A stretch of DNA of 64,000 bases from Clostridia bacterium. Lineage in GTDB: Bacteria > Bacillota > Clostridia > Oscillospirales > Acutalibacteraceae. Of the stretch, positions 21,378 to 31,290 are shown in pieces (the stretch's first letter is position 1; every line of letters begins with the position of its first letter). The translations under genes were made by a program, and so were the position numbers. The notes under the pieces were generated by a model, which searched no databases, was not told the DNA's origin, and saw nothing but the letters and a program-made list of their open reading frames with translations. The stretch covers positions 1 to 64,000 of the forward strand of contig JAFUHX010000020.1 in NCBI GenBank assembly GCA_017474045.1, in the 5' to 3' direction.

Positions 21378-22445
21378 TTAATCTTCAACACAGGCATAAA
21401 TGTTACACTCCCATGCGGGAATATATTTATGCTGACGAAGATAAATTTTATAGTCAGGAGAAAGCTCGTTGATTTTTAAAATCAGCTCATAAAGGTCTTC
21501 ATTACGATGATAGGCGCAAACATAAAGCTTTGGCTTATACCTTCGGATTGTTTCTTTTGCTCCTTCAAGAGCATTTTTTTCTGCCCCTTCAATATCCATT
21601 TTTAAAAAGCTGACTTTATGAGAAATAACATTATCAACGCTGTCAAAATTAACCGGAAAAGTTCCTGCTGATGACTGCTTTGAATTTCTTCCTGCCTTTT
21701 TTTCGAAGAAAAGAGTTTCTTTTTTATCCCATGCACCGATATTGAGGCAGGTGATGTTCTCAAGATTTTCGGTATTTTTCAAGAGCTTTCTGAAATTTTT
21801 TTCGTCGGGCTCAAAAGCTGTTATGGTTTCATATTTTTCTTTTGTAAAGGCTAAAAACTCTTTAATAGTGTCGCCGTCATAGGCTCCGAGATCAACAATG
21901 CTTTCGCTTTCATTAAGCTTGAGAAGCTTTTCATAAACCTCGCTTTTTTCGCTGTAGGAATTAAAAAGAAAGCTTAGTTTTCCGCTGAGCTTAAAAGAAA
22001 GAATGTTTATAAAGGTTTCTCTTGACTTTTCATCGCTGAGAAGTGAAAAGGCTTTTTCAAACTCTTTTTCGTGCTCGTTATAAAAATCAAGAGTAAAAAG
22101 TCCTTTACCCGAAACCACAGGAACTGTGGGCGAATAAACCTCGTGTTTTAAAGAAAGGTTTTTTACAAAGTCAATTGTTTTGTCGTCATGAACGGCAAAG
22201 GTCATCAGAATAAGAAAGTCTTCATATTTTTCTTCAATCTGAGAAAGGGTGAGAACCTTTTTGCCGTGAAAAAACTGACCTCTGACAAAGTCGTCGCTTG
22301 CGAAAACATCTGAAAACTCAATATTCATTTTTTCAAGCTCTTCAATAATCATGTCTGCGCCGTTTCCCATTCCATAGAGGATAACGGGCTTATCTTTTTT
22401 TAAAAGGCGGCTTTTTAAATCGCTTTTGCATATTTCTTTAATCAT
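21378..22445 (-). CDS. FkbM-family methyltransferase
   Basis: A 355-residue cytoplasmic protein with two parts. The N-terminal part has a nucleotide-binding-like loop, LYGMGNGADMI (23-33), resembling domains seen in polysaccharide-modifying proteins. The C-terminal part is an FkbM-type AdoMet methyltransferase: VDLGAYDGDT (184-193), AFEPDE (210-215) and LKMDIEGAE (281-289). FkbM enzymes O-methylate sugars or secondary metabolites; the substrate is unknown here. The ATG at 22445 is chosen over the upstream frame to 22502 because GAGG lies 6 nt before it and the promoter would otherwise overlap the coding region. It is monocistronic. Confidence 0.8.
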   Translation of the reverse strand: MIKEICKSDLKSRLLKKDKPVILYGMGNGADMIIEELEKMNIEFSDVFASDDFVRGQFFHGKKVLTLSQIEEKYEDFLILMTFAVHDDKTIDFVKNLSLKHEVYSPTVPVVSGKGLFTLDFYNEHEKEFEKAFSLLSDEKSRETFINILSFKLSGKLSFLFNSYSEKSEVYEKLLKLNESESIVDLGAYDGDTIKEFLAFTKEKYETITAFEPDEKNFRKLLKNTENLENITCLNIGAWDKKETLFFEKKAGRNSKQSSAGTFPVNFDSVDNVISHKVSFLKMDIEGAEKNALEGAKETIRRYKPKLYVCAYHRNEDLYELILKINELSPDYKIYLRQHKYIPAWECNIYACVED

Positions 22446-22473
22446 AACTACCTCGGATGTGTTTAATGAAATA

Positions 22474-22502
22474 ATGATATCATAACCAAACATTAATTGC
22501 AA
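22474..22502 (-). promoter_or_regulatory. Promoter of the FkbM gene
   Basis: On the minus strand, TTGCAA (22502-22497), 17-bp spacer, TATCAT (22479-22474), 28 bp before the chosen start. Confidence 0.6.
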
Positions 22503-22552
22503 ATATGATTAATTTTTGTTTAGTTTTTAACCTTAAATTGAAGGTGTTTATA

Positions 22553-22580
22553 TTGAAAAAAAAAAGAATAGTGATATAAT
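22553..22580 (+). promoter_or_regulatory. Promoter of the V/A-ATPase operon
   Basis: TTGAAA (22553-22558), 16-bp spacer, TATAAT (22575-22580), 30 bp before the first GTG start. No inner promoter of this quality is seen across the nine genes. Confidence 0.75.
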
Positions 22581-22610
22581 TTAAAGAAATAAAACAAAGG
22601 AGGTTTTGCA

Positions 22611-22919
22611 GTGGAAGAGATTATCAGCCGTCTTATTGAAATAGACAAAAATGCCCGAGAATCAGTTTCTGAGGCGAAAAAATCAATGGCAGACGCCGTT
22701 GAAGAGCTTGAAAAAATCAAGCTTAAGCTGAGAGAAGAGAACGAAAAGCGTTTTGCTCAGAGGCTTGAGGAAGAAAAAGAAAAACAGAAAAAGATTTTGG
22801 AAACTGCTGCAAAGCAGATTGAAGAAAAACAAACTGAAACGGTTGCCCTTCTTGAAAAAATGTTTGAAGAAAAGAAAGAGCAATGGATCTGTGAAATTGT
22901 CAGGAATGTAACAACCTGA
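22611..22919 (+). CDS. V/A-type ATPase peripheral stalk subunit G/H
   Basis: A 102-residue, almost entirely coiled-coil protein (charged heptads from about residue 5 to 95, EEIISRLIEIDKNARESV, then EEKEKQKKILETAAKQIEEK). Its position as first gene of the V/A-ATPase operon and its helix-only character identify it as the stalk partner of subunit E (called G, H or F in different species), which ties the catalytic head to subunit I. Translation starts at GTG with AAAGGAGG 7 nt upstream. The sequence itself is low in family-specific motifs, so the call rests mainly on context. Confidence 0.75.
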   Translation: MEEIISRLIEIDKNARESVSEAKKSMADAVEELEKIKLKLREENEKRFAQRLEEEKEKQKKILETAAKQIEEKQTETVALLEKMFEEKKEQWICEIVRNVTT

Positions 22920-22936
22920 GTTTCGGGGGTGATTTT

Positions 22937-23968
22937 TTGTCTAAAGCGGCAAATGCAATTCTTGCTTTGTCAAGATCTTTTTATGGCAAAAGACTGACTG
23001 AAAAAGATTATCTTGCCCTTCTTTCCTGCAAAAGCATTAATGAACTTGTGTCTTATCTTAAAAGCCGAACGGTCTATTCAGCCGTTTTTGAGTCTTTGGG
23101 TTCTCAATATGAGGCATCTGCTGTGGAAGACGCTGTTCAACGCTTTAAATTTGAAAGATTCGGCAGCCTTTGCAGATATGAGCTTGCCATAGGAAACAAG
23201 TTTTATAAATATTTTATTGTGAAAACCGAGATTGAACAAATCTTACGCTGTACGCTTCTTTTGCTCGGCGGAAACAAGGGCGAATATATGATGGGCTTCG
23301 GTGAATTCTTAAACAGCCATCTGACCATTGATCTTTACGCCATGGGAAAAGCTGAAACACTGGAAGCTTTGGCGCAATCTCTTGAAAAAACGCCCTATGA
23401 AAAGGTTTTTAATAAATGCCTCAGAGGCAAAAACAGAAGCTATCTTGCTTTTGAAAGTGCTTTTGATGATTATTTTGAAGGTTTTCATAAGGAGCTTATT
23501 GATAAATGCTTCAGCGGAGACGAAAAAAAACAGGTTCATGACCTGGCTTGCAGAATTTTTGACGCCGCCTACATTAAAAAGCTTTTCAGAATAATAAAGT
23601 ATTATAAAGAAACAAAAAGCGTTATTAATGTTTCTCACCAAAAAATGACCTTATTTTCTCAAAAGCAACAAAGAGAGCTTTTCAATTGTGAAAACGAGGA
23701 ACAGCTTTTTAAAGTTTTGACTGAAAGCGTTTATAAAAATTATTTCAGCAACAAAAACGACCTTTCGATCGAAAGGCTGACTGAAAAAGGTCTTTATGAT
23801 TTTTGCAAAAAAAATCTTCGCTTTTCAACTCATCCGGGCGTTGTGATGTATTGCTATTTATTTATTGCTCAGAATGAAGCGATGAATATTATAAAAATAA
23901 CCGAGGGTATCAAATACGGAGTTTCTCCGGAAAACATCAGAAGCACTCTTATCGGTGCTTTTGAATGA
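22937..23968 (+). CDS. V/A-type ATPase subunit C (d-type)
   Basis: A 343-residue helical protein that sits as a socket between the central shaft and the membrane ring. The start ARSFYGKRLTEKDY-like segment (LSRSFYGKRLTEKDYLALLS), FKFERFGSLCRYE near 72-85, the YFIVKTEIEQILRCTLLLL stretch near 92-112 and LFRIIKYYKETKS near 216-229 follow the subunit C/d family, as does the length. The start is TTG, preceded by GGGGGTG. It lies 17 nt after the stalk gene. Confidence 0.82.
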   Translation: MSKAANAILALSRSFYGKRLTEKDYLALLSCKSINELVSYLKSRTVYSAVFESLGSQYEASAVEDAVQRFKFERFGSLCRYELAIGNKFYKYFIVKTEIEQILRCTLLLLGGNKGEYMMGFGEFLNSHLTIDLYAMGKAETLEALAQSLEKTPYEKVFNKCLRGKNRSYLAFESAFDDYFEGFHKELIDKCFSGDEKKQVHDLACRIFDAAYIKKLFRIIKYYKETKSVINVSHQKMTLFSQKQQRELFNCENEEQLFKVLTESVYKNYFSNKNDLSIERLTEKGLYDFCKKNLRFSTHPGVVMYCYLFIAQNEAMNIIKITEGIKYGVSPENIRSTLIGAFE

Positions 23969-23993
23969 TACTCAGAAAAGGACGGTGATTTAA

Positions 23994-25925
23994 GTGGCTA
24001 TTCAAAAGATGAGGCTTGTTAAAATTAGCGGTCCCTCATCAAAAATTGATAAAATAATTAATGCTTGCTGCTCTTTAGGAAGTTTTCAGCCGGAAAACGC
24101 TTCAGAATATATTTCTGAAACAATGGGCTATTCAGCTGTCAGTCAGGAAAGCCCCTACGGCAAAATTCTTCAGAATATCAGAGATTTGGCTGAAAACAAC
24201 GGCTTCAGCCTGGAAGAACCCACGAAAACAAAAAAGGCTGTTTTGGAAAGTCGAAGCGAAGAGTATATTGCAAACATTGAAGAAGGGCTCAACGCCCTTG
24301 TTGCAGAAAGCAAGGAGCTGTCTGAGCAGCTTTCGCAATGTAATTCTGCCATTGAAAAATACAGTCATTTTTGCGGCTTGAATATTAATCTTGAAGAAAT
24401 TTTCAGCTGTGAATTTATTTCGGCTCGTTTCGGCCATCTTTCAAAAGAAGGATATATCAAGCTGACAAAGGGCTATAGCGAAAATCCCTATATTCTTTTC
24501 TGTCCTTGTTCAACTGACAACAGCGGCTATTGGGGCGCATATTTTGCTCCTGCTGAAAGAGTAGATGAGGTTGACAGAATTTTTGCCTCGCTTCATTTTG
24601 AAAGGCTTCATGTTCCCGGTGCTGTGGGAACAGCAGACGAAATTATTGATAACCTTAAAGAAAACATTGAAATAATTACTGAAAGAAAAAATGAGCTCGA
24701 CAAAAAAATCAAAGAAATATGGGAAAAAGAGGGCGACAAAATCAAAGGTCTCTATCATAAGCTTTCAGCTCTTGACAAGGCTTTTGAGCTAAGAAAATTT
24801 GCCGTTTTTCACTCAAACAGCTGTTTCTTTGTGGGCTGGATTCCTGCAAGTGACGAAAAGAAGATTACTCAGAAGCTTCTGAAGTATCCTGAATTTGTTG
24901 TGGAATTTGAAAGCCCTGAAAAAAGCTCGGGAATAGTTCCGCCGACGAAGCTGAGAAACAATATTTTATTTAGACCGTTTGAATATTATGTTTCAATGTA
25001 TGGTCTTCCGTCTTATTATGACATTGACATAACAGCCTTCGTTGCCATAACCTACACCTTGCTTTTCGGAATTATGTTCGGCGATTTAGGTCAGGGACTT
25101 ATCCTCAGTCTTGTAGGTTTCTTTATGTGGAAGAAAAAAGGCTCGGGACTTGGAAGGCTGCTCGTTCCCTGCGGTCTTTGTTCAGCCTTTTTCGGTCTTG
25201 TTTTCGGCTCGGTGTTTGGCTTCGAGGAAGCACTTGATCCGCTTTATCACAGCATCGGAATGGCACACAAGCCCCTTGAGGTTATGGAGTCGATAAATAC
25301 GGTTCTGCTTCTTGCCATAGGAATTGGCGTTGCTCTCGTTATTGTCGCCATGGGACTTAATGTTGTGTCTTCGCTTAAAAAGAAAAAGTTCGGCTCTGCA
25401 ATCTTTTCCCATAACGGAATTGTGGGAATAATCACATATATCGGCGGCGCCAATCTGGTTTATGCCTTTATGGCAGGCGAAGGAATTTTTTCAACAAAGC
25501 TTTCGGCTGTTTTCGTTGTTTCCGGTCTGGTTCTTTTGTTTAATCAGGAAATAATAGCCGGCTCCATAGATAAGGGAAGGCTTGTTAAGCCCGAGAGTAT
25601 ATCAGACTACATTATGCAAAACTTTTTTGAATGTATTGAATATGTTCTCTCATATTTCAGCAACACGGTTTCTTTTCTTCGTGTCGGAGCCTTCGTAATA
25701 GTTCACGCCAGCATGATGATGGTTGTGTTTACCCTGGCGGGAGACACAAGCACACCGAAAGGAATTATCGTTGTTATTTTAGGCAATATTCTTGTTATTG
25801 CTCTTGAAGGTCTCTTAACCGGAATTCAGGGCCTTCGACTTGAATTTTATGAAATGTTCAGCCGCTTCTATGAAGGCGACGGAAAGGCTTTTCTTCCCGT
25901 TGAATCGGCAACAGAGAAAAAATAA
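23994..25925 (+). CDS. V/A-type ATPase membrane subunit I (a-type)
   Basis: A 643-residue protein with a soluble N-terminal half (about 1-335, including coiled-coil at 85-110 and 225-255) that joins the stalks, and a membrane half with seven or eight helices that carries the ion half-channels. Hallmarks: FRPFEYYVSMYGLPSYYDIDITAF (split: FRPFEYYVSMYG, LPSYYDIDITAF), GIMFGDLGQGLIL near 362-374, and NTVSFLRVGAFVIVHASMMMVV (split: NTVSFLRVGAF, VIVHASMMM) near 560-582 with the essential Arg, then EGLLTGIQGLRLEFYEMFSRFYEG near the end. GTG start with GGACGGTGA upstream. Confidence 0.9.
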   Translation: MAIQKMRLVKISGPSSKIDKIINACCSLGSFQPENASEYISETMGYSAVSQESPYGKILQNIRDLAENNGFSLEEPTKTKKAVLESRSEEYIANIEEGLNALVAESKELSEQLSQCNSAIEKYSHFCGLNINLEEIFSCEFISARFGHLSKEGYIKLTKGYSENPYILFCPCSTDNSGYWGAYFAPAERVDEVDRIFASLHFERLHVPGAVGTADEIIDNLKENIEIITERKNELDKKIKEIWEKEGDKIKGLYHKLSALDKAFELRKFAVFHSNSCFFVGWIPASDEKKITQKLLKYPEFVVEFESPEKSSGIVPPTKLRNNILFRPFEYYVSMYGLPSYYDIDITAFVAITYTLLFGIMFGDLGQGLILSLVGFFMWKKKGSGLGRLLVPCGLCSAFFGLVFGSVFGFEEALDPLYHSIGMAHKPLEVMESINTVLLLAIGIGVALVIVAMGLNVVSSLKKKKFGSAIFSHNGIVGIITYIGGANLVYAFMAGEGIFSTKLSAVFVVSGLVLLFNQEIIAGSIDKGRLVKPESISDYIMQNFFECIEYVLSYFSNTVSFLRVGAFVIVHASMMMVVFTLAGDTSTPKGIIVVILGNILVIALEGLLTGIQGLRLEFYEMFSRFYEGDGKAFLPVESATEKK

Positions 25926-25959
25926 AACCAAAAAGAATTATTAAAAAGGAGTTTTAACT

Positions 25960-26436
25960 ATGTCAGCTTTATTCTATGCTTTAATAATCATCGTTCCTGC
26001 AATGGTACTTATGTTTTCAGCGTTTTTTACCTTCCAAAGAAGAATTCAGGGCAGATCAGTCGGCAAGGCTATGAGAATTAATCTTGCAACATTTCTTGTT
26101 CTGATTGTTATGACGGGCTTGTTTACTTTTGTGGCTTCTGCTGAAACCGGCGAAGCTCCGGCTCCTGTTGCTACAGCGGAAGAAGCAGCCGAAGAGGCTG
26201 AGGAAGCCGTTTCAGATGGTTCTTCAAAGGGTCTTGGTCTTCTTGCGGCAGGTCTTGTTACCGGTCTTGCAGGTATTGGCGGCGGTATCGCCGTTGCCGC
26301 AGGTGCTCCCGCAGCTATTGCTGCCACCAGCGAAGATCCGAAATCTTTTGGTAAGAGCCTTATTTTCGTTGCTCTTGGTGAATCAATTGCGCTTTATGGC
26401 GTTGTTATTTCAATTCTTATTCTCAACAAGGTTTAA
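25960..26436 (+). CDS. V/A-type ATPase proteolipid subunit K (c-ring)
   Basis: A 158-residue membrane protein that forms the rotating ion ring. The last two helices are a normal c-type hairpin: Gly/Ala-rich helix 91-123 (GLAGIGGGIAVAAG), a polar loop SEDPKSFGKS, and helix 133-155 with the ion-binding Glu141 in VALGESIALYG. The first two helices (3-24 and 41-60) do not resemble a c-type hairpin, and a 30-residue Ala/Glu-rich loop (62-90) separates the halves; TFVASA-ET at 57-62 even looks like a signal peptidase site. No Gln is seen at the usual sodium-binding place of the first helix, so the ion is undecided. AAAGGAG precedes the ATG. Confidence 0.85.
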   Translation: MSALFYALIIIVPAMVLMFSAFFTFQRRIQGRSVGKAMRINLATFLVLIVMTGLFTFVASAETGEAPAPVATAEEAAEEAEEAVSDGSSKGLGLLAAGLVTGLAGIGGGIAVAAGAPAAIAATSEDPKSFGKSLIFVALGESIALYGVVISILILNKV

Positions 26437-26439
26437 AAG

Positions 26440-26709
26440 ATGAAAATGTATTTGCTTTCTGCTGATGCAGACACCTTGACGGGAATGCGTCTTGCAGGGA
26501 TTGACGGAGAAATAATAAGCTGCAAAGAGGAGCTTGAAGCGGCGGCAAAAAAGGCAGAAGAAGAAAAGGAAATTGCCGTTTTGCTTGTGGCGGAAACTCT
26601 GGCAGAAAAATATGAAGCTGAGTTGACTGAGCTTAAAAAAAAAGGAAAGGTTTTAATAACTCAGATTCCTGATATGCAGTGGCTTGAAAGAAAAAACAAA
26701 AAGCCATAA
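26440..26709 (+). CDS. V/A-type ATPase subunit F
   Basis: An 89-residue protein of the central shaft. The Rossmann-like start MKMYLLSADADTLTGMRLAGIDG, split as MKMYLLSADADTLTG and MRLAGIDG, and IAVLLVAETLAE near 46-57 match subunit F, which regulates and rotates with subunit D. The length is slightly short for the family (about 100). It starts 3 nt after the stop codon of subunit K, consistent with coupled translation. Confidence 0.8.
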   Translation: MKMYLLSADADTLTGMRLAGIDGEIISCKEELEAAAKKAEEEKEIAVLLVAETLAEKYEAELTELKKKGKVLITQIPDMQWLERKNKKP

Positions 26710-26741
26710 AACAAAAATCAATTAAAGGCGGTGTGAAAAAA

Positions 26742-27338
26742 ATGCATGACCGTGACGAAAAAACAGCGCGATTTGCCGAAATAATCGGAAAAAGCGCAAA
26801 CAAAAAATGTAAAGCCATCAGAAAAAAGACTGAAGACTTCAGAACCTCAGAGCTTAAAAATATTGAAGAAAAAAGCGAAAAGCAGCTTCAGTCCAAGCTG
26901 AAATATGAAATCAGAAGAATTGAAACAGAAACCAACAGAGAAATTTCTTCTTTTAATGCTGAAAGTGTCAGAAAAACAGTTGAAGTCAGAAATGAAATTA
27001 CAGACAAGGTTTTTCAGGCAGCAGAAAAAGAGCTTATCAGCTTTGTTTCTTCTTCTGAATATATTGAACTTCTTGAAAAAAGCATTTTAAAGCTTTATGA
27101 AAGTATTGACGGCTTCGTTTATTTCTTTGTCAGAAAAGAAGACGAAGAAAAGGCAAGGCTTTTTGTTGAAAAAAACAACCTTCTTGGAGAGGTCAGAATA
27201 AGCGACAAAATCAGAATCGGCGGAGCCTTCGCCTGCGACGAAAACGAAAGCATTTTTGCTTATGACACACTTGAAAGAAGACTTGAAGAGCAAAGAGAAG
27301 TTTTTATGGAGAGCTCAGGTCTCGCAATCAACATATAG
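26742..27338 (+). CDS. V/A-type ATPase peripheral stalk subunit E
   Basis: A 198-residue protein: a long N-terminal coiled coil (about 1-100, rich in Lys and Glu) followed by a globular C-terminal domain (YIELLEKSILKLYESIDGFVYFFVRKEDEEKARLF in part, then IRIGGAFACDENES and a helical end). This is the layout of subunit E, which pairs with the G/H stalk and grips subunit B. The ATG at 26742 is preferred to the upstream GTG at 26733 because the ribosome binding site AAGGCGG would be too close to the latter. Confidence 0.8.
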   Translation: MHDRDEKTARFAEIIGKSANKKCKAIRKKTEDFRTSELKNIEEKSEKQLQSKLKYEIRRIETETNREISSFNAESVRKTVEVRNEITDKVFQAAEKELISFVSSSEYIELLEKSILKLYESIDGFVYFFVRKEDEEKARLFVEKNNLLGEVRISDKIRIGGAFACDENESIFAYDTLERRLEEQREVFMESSGLAINI

Positions 27339-27352
27339 GGCGGTGAAAAATT

Positions 27353-29119
27353 TTGGTTGGAGAAAACATAATCTATGGAATCAACGGCCCCGTTGTAACT
27401 ATAAAGGGAAGAACCTCTCTTTCTATGATGGAAATGGTTTATGTGGGGTCTTCAAGGCTCGTTGGTGAAGTTATTGGAATAGAGGCTGAAAAAACCACCG
27501 TTCAGGTTTATGAAGACACGGTGGGTCTTCGCCCGGGTGAGCCGGTTGTGGGCTCCGGAAGCCAGCTTTGTGTTACTTTAGGCCCGGGAATATTGAGTAA
27601 TATTTTTGACGGAATTGAAAGACCTCTTCCAAAGCTTGAAGAAAAAACAGGAGCATTCATCGGAAAAGGAATAAATGTTCCCGTTCTTGATGAAGAAAAG
27701 CTCTGGGATGTTGAAGTTCTTGTTAAGGTGGGCGACGAGCTTTCAGGCGGAGAAATTTATGCTGAAACTCAGGAAACTGCCCTTATAAAACACAAAATTA
27801 TGCTTTCGCCCCTTCTTTCAGGAAAAATTGTTTCGGTCAAACAAAGCGGAAGCTATAAAGTAAATGACGAAATTGCAACACTTGAAGATAAAAAGGGAAG
27901 ACTCCATTCTCTGACTCTTTGTCAGAAATGGCCAATCAGAATTCCCAGACCCGTCAGCAAGCGTCTTCCTATGGCAAAGCCTCTGGTTACCGGACAGAGA
28001 ATAGTTGACACTCTTTTTCCTGTTGCAAAGGGCGGTGCGGCAGCTATTCCCGGAGGTTTCGGAACAGGAAAAACAATGACTCAGCATCAGCTTGCTAAAT
28101 GGTGCGACGCCGATATTATTGTTTATGTCGGTTGCGGCGAAAGAGGCAATGAAATGACTCAGGCATTGACGGAGTTTTCTGAGCTTATCGATCCGAAGAG
28201 CCAGAGACCTCTGACCGACAGAACCGTTCTTATTGCCAACACTTCAAACATGCCCGTTGCTGCCCGAGAAGCCTCAATTTATACGGGAATTACTCTTGCT
28301 GAATACTACAGAGACATGGGTTATCACACAGCGATAATGGCTGACTCAACATCTCGTTGGGCAGAGGCTCTTCGCGAAATTTCAGGCCGACTTGAAGAAA
28401 TGCCTGCAGATGAGGGCTTTCCTGCCTATCTTCCCTCAAGACTTTCAGAATTTTATGAAAGAGCAGGCTACATGAATGTTCTTTCAGGTGCCGAAGGCTC
28501 TGTTACCATAATCGGTGCAGTTTCTCCTCAGGGCTCCGACTTTTCAGAACCCGTTACTCAGAACACAAAGCGATTTACGCGTTGCTTCTGGGCTCTTGAC
28601 AAAGCTTTGGCTTATGCAAGGCATTACCCTGCGATTAACTGGAATAACAGCTACAGCGAATATGTTAAAGGGCTTGAAGCCTGGTATCATGACAATGTTC
28701 ACGCTGATTTTATAAGATACAGAGAAGAAATCTGTTCAATTCTTTTTGAAGAGAGCAGTCTTATGGAAATTGTTAAGCTTATCGGTGCAGATGTTCTTCC
28801 TGATGACCAGAAGCTGACAATTGAAATTGCGAGAGTTATCAGGGTGGGCTTCCTTCAGCAAAACGCTTTTCATAAAGAAGACACCTATGTTTCTCTTGAG
28901 AAGCAGTTTAAAATGATGAAAGCAATTTTGCATCTTTATCATAAGTGTCAGAAAATTGTTTCCCTTCAGGTTCCTGTTTCAAAAATTATTTCAACGGGAC
29001 TTTTTGATAAAGCAGTTAAAATTAAGTATGACGTTCCCAACGATAAGCTTGAGCTTCTGGATTCTTTTGTTGAAGAAACCGACAGCGTTTTAAGCTCTTA
29101 TCTTAGAAAAGGAGGATGA
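27353..29119 (+). CDS. V/A-type ATPase catalytic subunit A
   Basis: A 588-residue catalytic subunit that binds and hydrolyses (or makes) ATP. The P-loop GGFGTGKT is intact near 228-235, the catalytic-region [14 protein letters not shown] follows near 259-272, and [20 protein letters not shown] (split: [31 protein letters not shown]) and [25 protein letters not shown] segments are typical. The non-homologous insertion of A subunits (about 115-185) is present. Translation begins at TTG, with GGGCGGTGA upstream. Length is in the family range. Confidence 0.95.
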   Translation: MVGENIIYGINGPVVTIKGRTSLSMMEMVYVGSSRLVGEVIGIEAEKTTVQVYEDTVGLRPGEPVVGSGSQLCVTLGPGILSNIFDGIERPLPKLEEKTGAFIGKGINVPVLDEEKLWDVEVLVKVGDELSGGEIYAETQETALIKHKIMLSPLLSGKIVSVKQSGSYKVNDEIATLEDKKGRLHSLTLCQKWPIRIPRPVSKRLPMAKPLVTGQRIVDTLFPVAKGGAAAIPGGFGTGKTMTQHQLAKWCDADIIVYVGCGERGNEMTQALTEFSELIDPKSQRPLTDRTVLIANTSNMPVAAREASIYTGITLAEYYRDMGYHTAIMADSTSRWAEALREISGRLEEMPADEGFPAYLPSRLSEFYERAGYMNVLSGAEGSVTIIGAVSPQGSDFSEPVTQNTKRFTRCFWALDKALAYARHYPAINWNNSYSEYVKGLEAWYHDNVHADFIRYREEICSILFEESSLMEIVKLIGADVLPDDQKLTIEIARVIRVGFLQQNAFHKEDTYVSLEKQFKMMKAILHLYHKCQKIVSLQVPVSKIISTGLFDKAVKIKYDVPNDKLELLDSFVEETDSVLSSYLRKGG

Positions 29120-29123
29120 CAAA

Positions 29124-30491
29124 ATGGTTGTTGAGCATCGCGGACTGAGTGAAATTAACGGCTCACTTGTTGTTCTCGAAGGAATAAAAAATCCCATGAA
29201 CGAAGAAATGGTGTCGCTTGAACTGGAAGACGGAACAGTCAGAACGGGAAGAATTGTTGCCATTGAGGGCGACAAGGCCGTGGTTCAGGTTTTTGAGGGA
29301 ACAAGAGGACTTTCAATGGTTAACACCAGAACGATTCTTAAGGGAAAGCCCATGGAAATGAAGCTTTCCGAAGAAATTTTAGGAAGAGTTTTTGACGGAC
29401 TGGGAAGACCCATTGATGATTTAGGAGAAGTTTTTCCGAAAGAAAGAAAAAATGTTAACGGTGAGCCAATCAACCCTGTTTCAAGAGAATATCCCAAGAA
29501 TTTTATTCAGACGGGAATTTCCTCAATAGATTGCCTCACTACACTTATAAGAGGTCAGAAGCTTCCCATTTTCAGCGGCTCGGGCATGAAGCATAATGAG
29601 CTTGCAGTTCAGATAGTCCGTCAGGCATCTATTGCAGATGACGACGATTTTGCAATTGTTTTTGCCGCTATGGGAGTTAAAAACGATGTTGCTGAATATT
29701 TCCGTTCTTCTTTTGAAGATGCAAATGTAATGAGCCGCGTTGTAATGTTTTTAAATCTTTCAAACGATCCCATTATTGAAAGAATTATTACGCCCCGCTG
29801 CGCACTTACTGCTGCTGAATATCTTGCCTACACTCTCGGAAAGCATATTTTGGTAATCCTTACAGATATGACTTCTTATTGTGAAGCTCTTCGTGAGTTC
29901 AGCTCTTCAAAGGGCGAAATTCCGGGAAGAAAAGGCTATCCCGGCTATCTTTATTCAGACCTTGCAACTCTTTATGAAAGAGCAGGAATTCTGAAAAACG
30001 CCAAGGGTTCTGTTACTCAAATTCCCATTTTGACCATGCCGAATGACGATATAACCCATCCCATTCCCGATTTGACGGGCTATATTACTGAAGGTCAGGT
30101 GGTTCTCGACAGAGGTCTGGACACAAAAGGAATCTATCCGCCGATTAATGTTTTGCCCTCGCTTTCAAGACTTATGAAAGACGGAATCGGTGCCGGTTAC
30201 ACAAGAGAAGACCACAGCGCTTTGGCTAACCAGCTTTTTGCCTGCTACGCAAAGGTTCAGGATGCAAAGGCTCTTGCTTCTGTTATTGGTGAAGATGAAC
30301 TTTCAGGTGATGACAAGCTCATAATGGCTTTCGGAAAAGAGTTTGAAAAATATTTTGTAAATCAAGGCGAAACCGAAAACAGAAGTATCGAAGAAACTCT
30401 GGATATAGGTTGGAAGCTGCTTTCCATGCTTCCCGAGTCACAGTTAGACAGAATAGACGGAAAGCTTATAGAAAAATATTATAAAAAATAA
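29124..30491 (+). CDS. V/A-type ATPase regulatory subunit B
   Basis: A 455-residue partner of subunit A that forms the other half of the hexameric head. The nucleotide loop is degenerate ([16 protein letters not shown] near 149-164 in place of GxxxxGKT), as in all B subunits, and [29 protein letters not shown] and [35 protein letters not shown] (in part) segments follow the family. GGAGGATG lies between the genes, only 4 nt after subunit A ends. Confidence 0.95.
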   Translation: MVVEHRGLSEINGSLVVLEGIKNPMNEEMVSLELEDGTVRTGRIVAIEGDKAVVQVFEGTRGLSMVNTRTILKGKPMEMKLSEEILGRVFDGLGRPIDDLGEVFPKERKNVNGEPINPVSREYPKNFIQTGISSIDCLTTLIRGQKLPIFSGSGMKHNELAVQIVRQASIADDDDFAIVFAAMGVKNDVAEYFRSSFEDANVMSRVVMFLNLSNDPIIERIITPRCALTAAEYLAYTLGKHILVILTDMTSYCEALREFSSSKGEIPGRKGYPGYLYSDLATLYERAGILKNAKGSVTQIPILTMPNDDITHPIPDLTGYITEGQVVLDRGLDTKGIYPPINVLPSLSRLMKDGIGAGYTREDHSALANQLFACYAKVQDAKALASVIGEDELSGDDKLIMAFGKEFEKYFVNQGETENRSIEETLDIGWKLLSMLPESQLDRIDGKLIEKYYKK

Positions 30492-30512
30492 AACAGAAAG
30501 AAGGTGAGCAAA

Positions 30513-31121
30513 ATGGCACAGGTTTTTCCCACAAAAACCAATCTGATGAACACCAAAAAATCGCTTGAGCTGGCGAAACTTGGTTATGACCTTATGGATA
30601 GAAAAAGAAACATTCTTTTAAGAAAAATGTCTTCTCTTTCAAATGAAGCCAAAGAGGTTCGCGAAAGCATGGAAGAGCTTTATGAAAAAGCTTATTCAGC
30701 TTTGAAAAGAGCAAATCTCAGCTTGGGTGATTGCCGCCGTTTTGCCGCCGCTATTGCTGTTGAAGATGACGTTGAAATAGACTACCGAAGTGTTATGGGC
30801 GTTGAAATTCCAACAATTGAGCTTAAAGAGAGCGTTGCCGATGTCAGAAATTTCGGCTTCGGCGGAACAAACAGCGATTTTGACGAGGCCTGCTTTTTGT
30901 TCAGGAAGGTCAAGGAACTGACGGTTAAGCTGGCTCAGATTGAAAACAGCCATAACCGACTTTCAGAAGCAGTTGCCAAAACACAGAAGCGAAGCAACGC
31001 TCTGAGTAACATTATGATTCCGAAATTTGAAGAAACTGTCAGATATATTTCTGCTGACCTTGACGAAAAAGAAAGAGAAGAATTTTCAAGACTCAAGGTT
31101 GTTAAAAAGATTAAAGGCTGA
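30513..31121 (+). CDS. V/A-type ATPase central shaft subunit D
   Basis: A 202-residue protein made of two long helices that forms the rotor axle. The conserved start PTKTNLMNTKKSLELAKLGYDLMDRKRNILL (in parts PTKTNLM, SLELAKLGYDLMDRKR) and the C-terminal heptad region (KTQKRSNALSNIMIPKFEETVRYI in part) fit subunit D. The ATG at 30513 is preferred over GTG at 30504: GAAGGTGA is well placed for it and the family start follows. It is the last gene of the operon; a T run follows at 31123-31131 but no clear hairpin. Confidence 0.85.
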   Translation: MAQVFPTKTNLMNTKKSLELAKLGYDLMDRKRNILLRKMSSLSNEAKEVRESMEELYEKAYSALKRANLSLGDCRRFAAAIAVEDDVEIDYRSVMGVEIPTIELKESVADVRNFGFGGTNSDFDEACFLFRKVKELTVKLAQIENSHNRLSEAVAKTQKRSNALSNIMIPKFEETVRYISADLDEKEREEFSRLKVVKKIKG

Positions 31122-31204
31122 TTTTTTTTCTTCGGAAGCTAATATTTTTCTTCTTTTTAACATAATGATAAATAACCGCCGGTTAACAAAAAAAACCTAA
31201 ACTC

Positions 31205-31233
31205 TTTACATTATTATTTTTTTGTGTTATAAT
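31205..31233 (+). promoter_or_regulatory. Promoter of the small beta-repeat lipoprotein gene
   Basis: TTTACA (31205-31210), 17-bp spacer, TATAAT (31228-31233), 57 bp before the ATG. Confidence 0.7.
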
Positions 31234-31290
31234 CGTAATGTAATCTGAGCTTCGTCTGAGGTTACATATTTATAAAAGGAGATAATTGTT

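Noticed and set aside
26046..26327. Minus-strand Ala/Pro-rich frame
   Set aside because: Antisense shadow of the Gly/Ala-rich subunit K gene.
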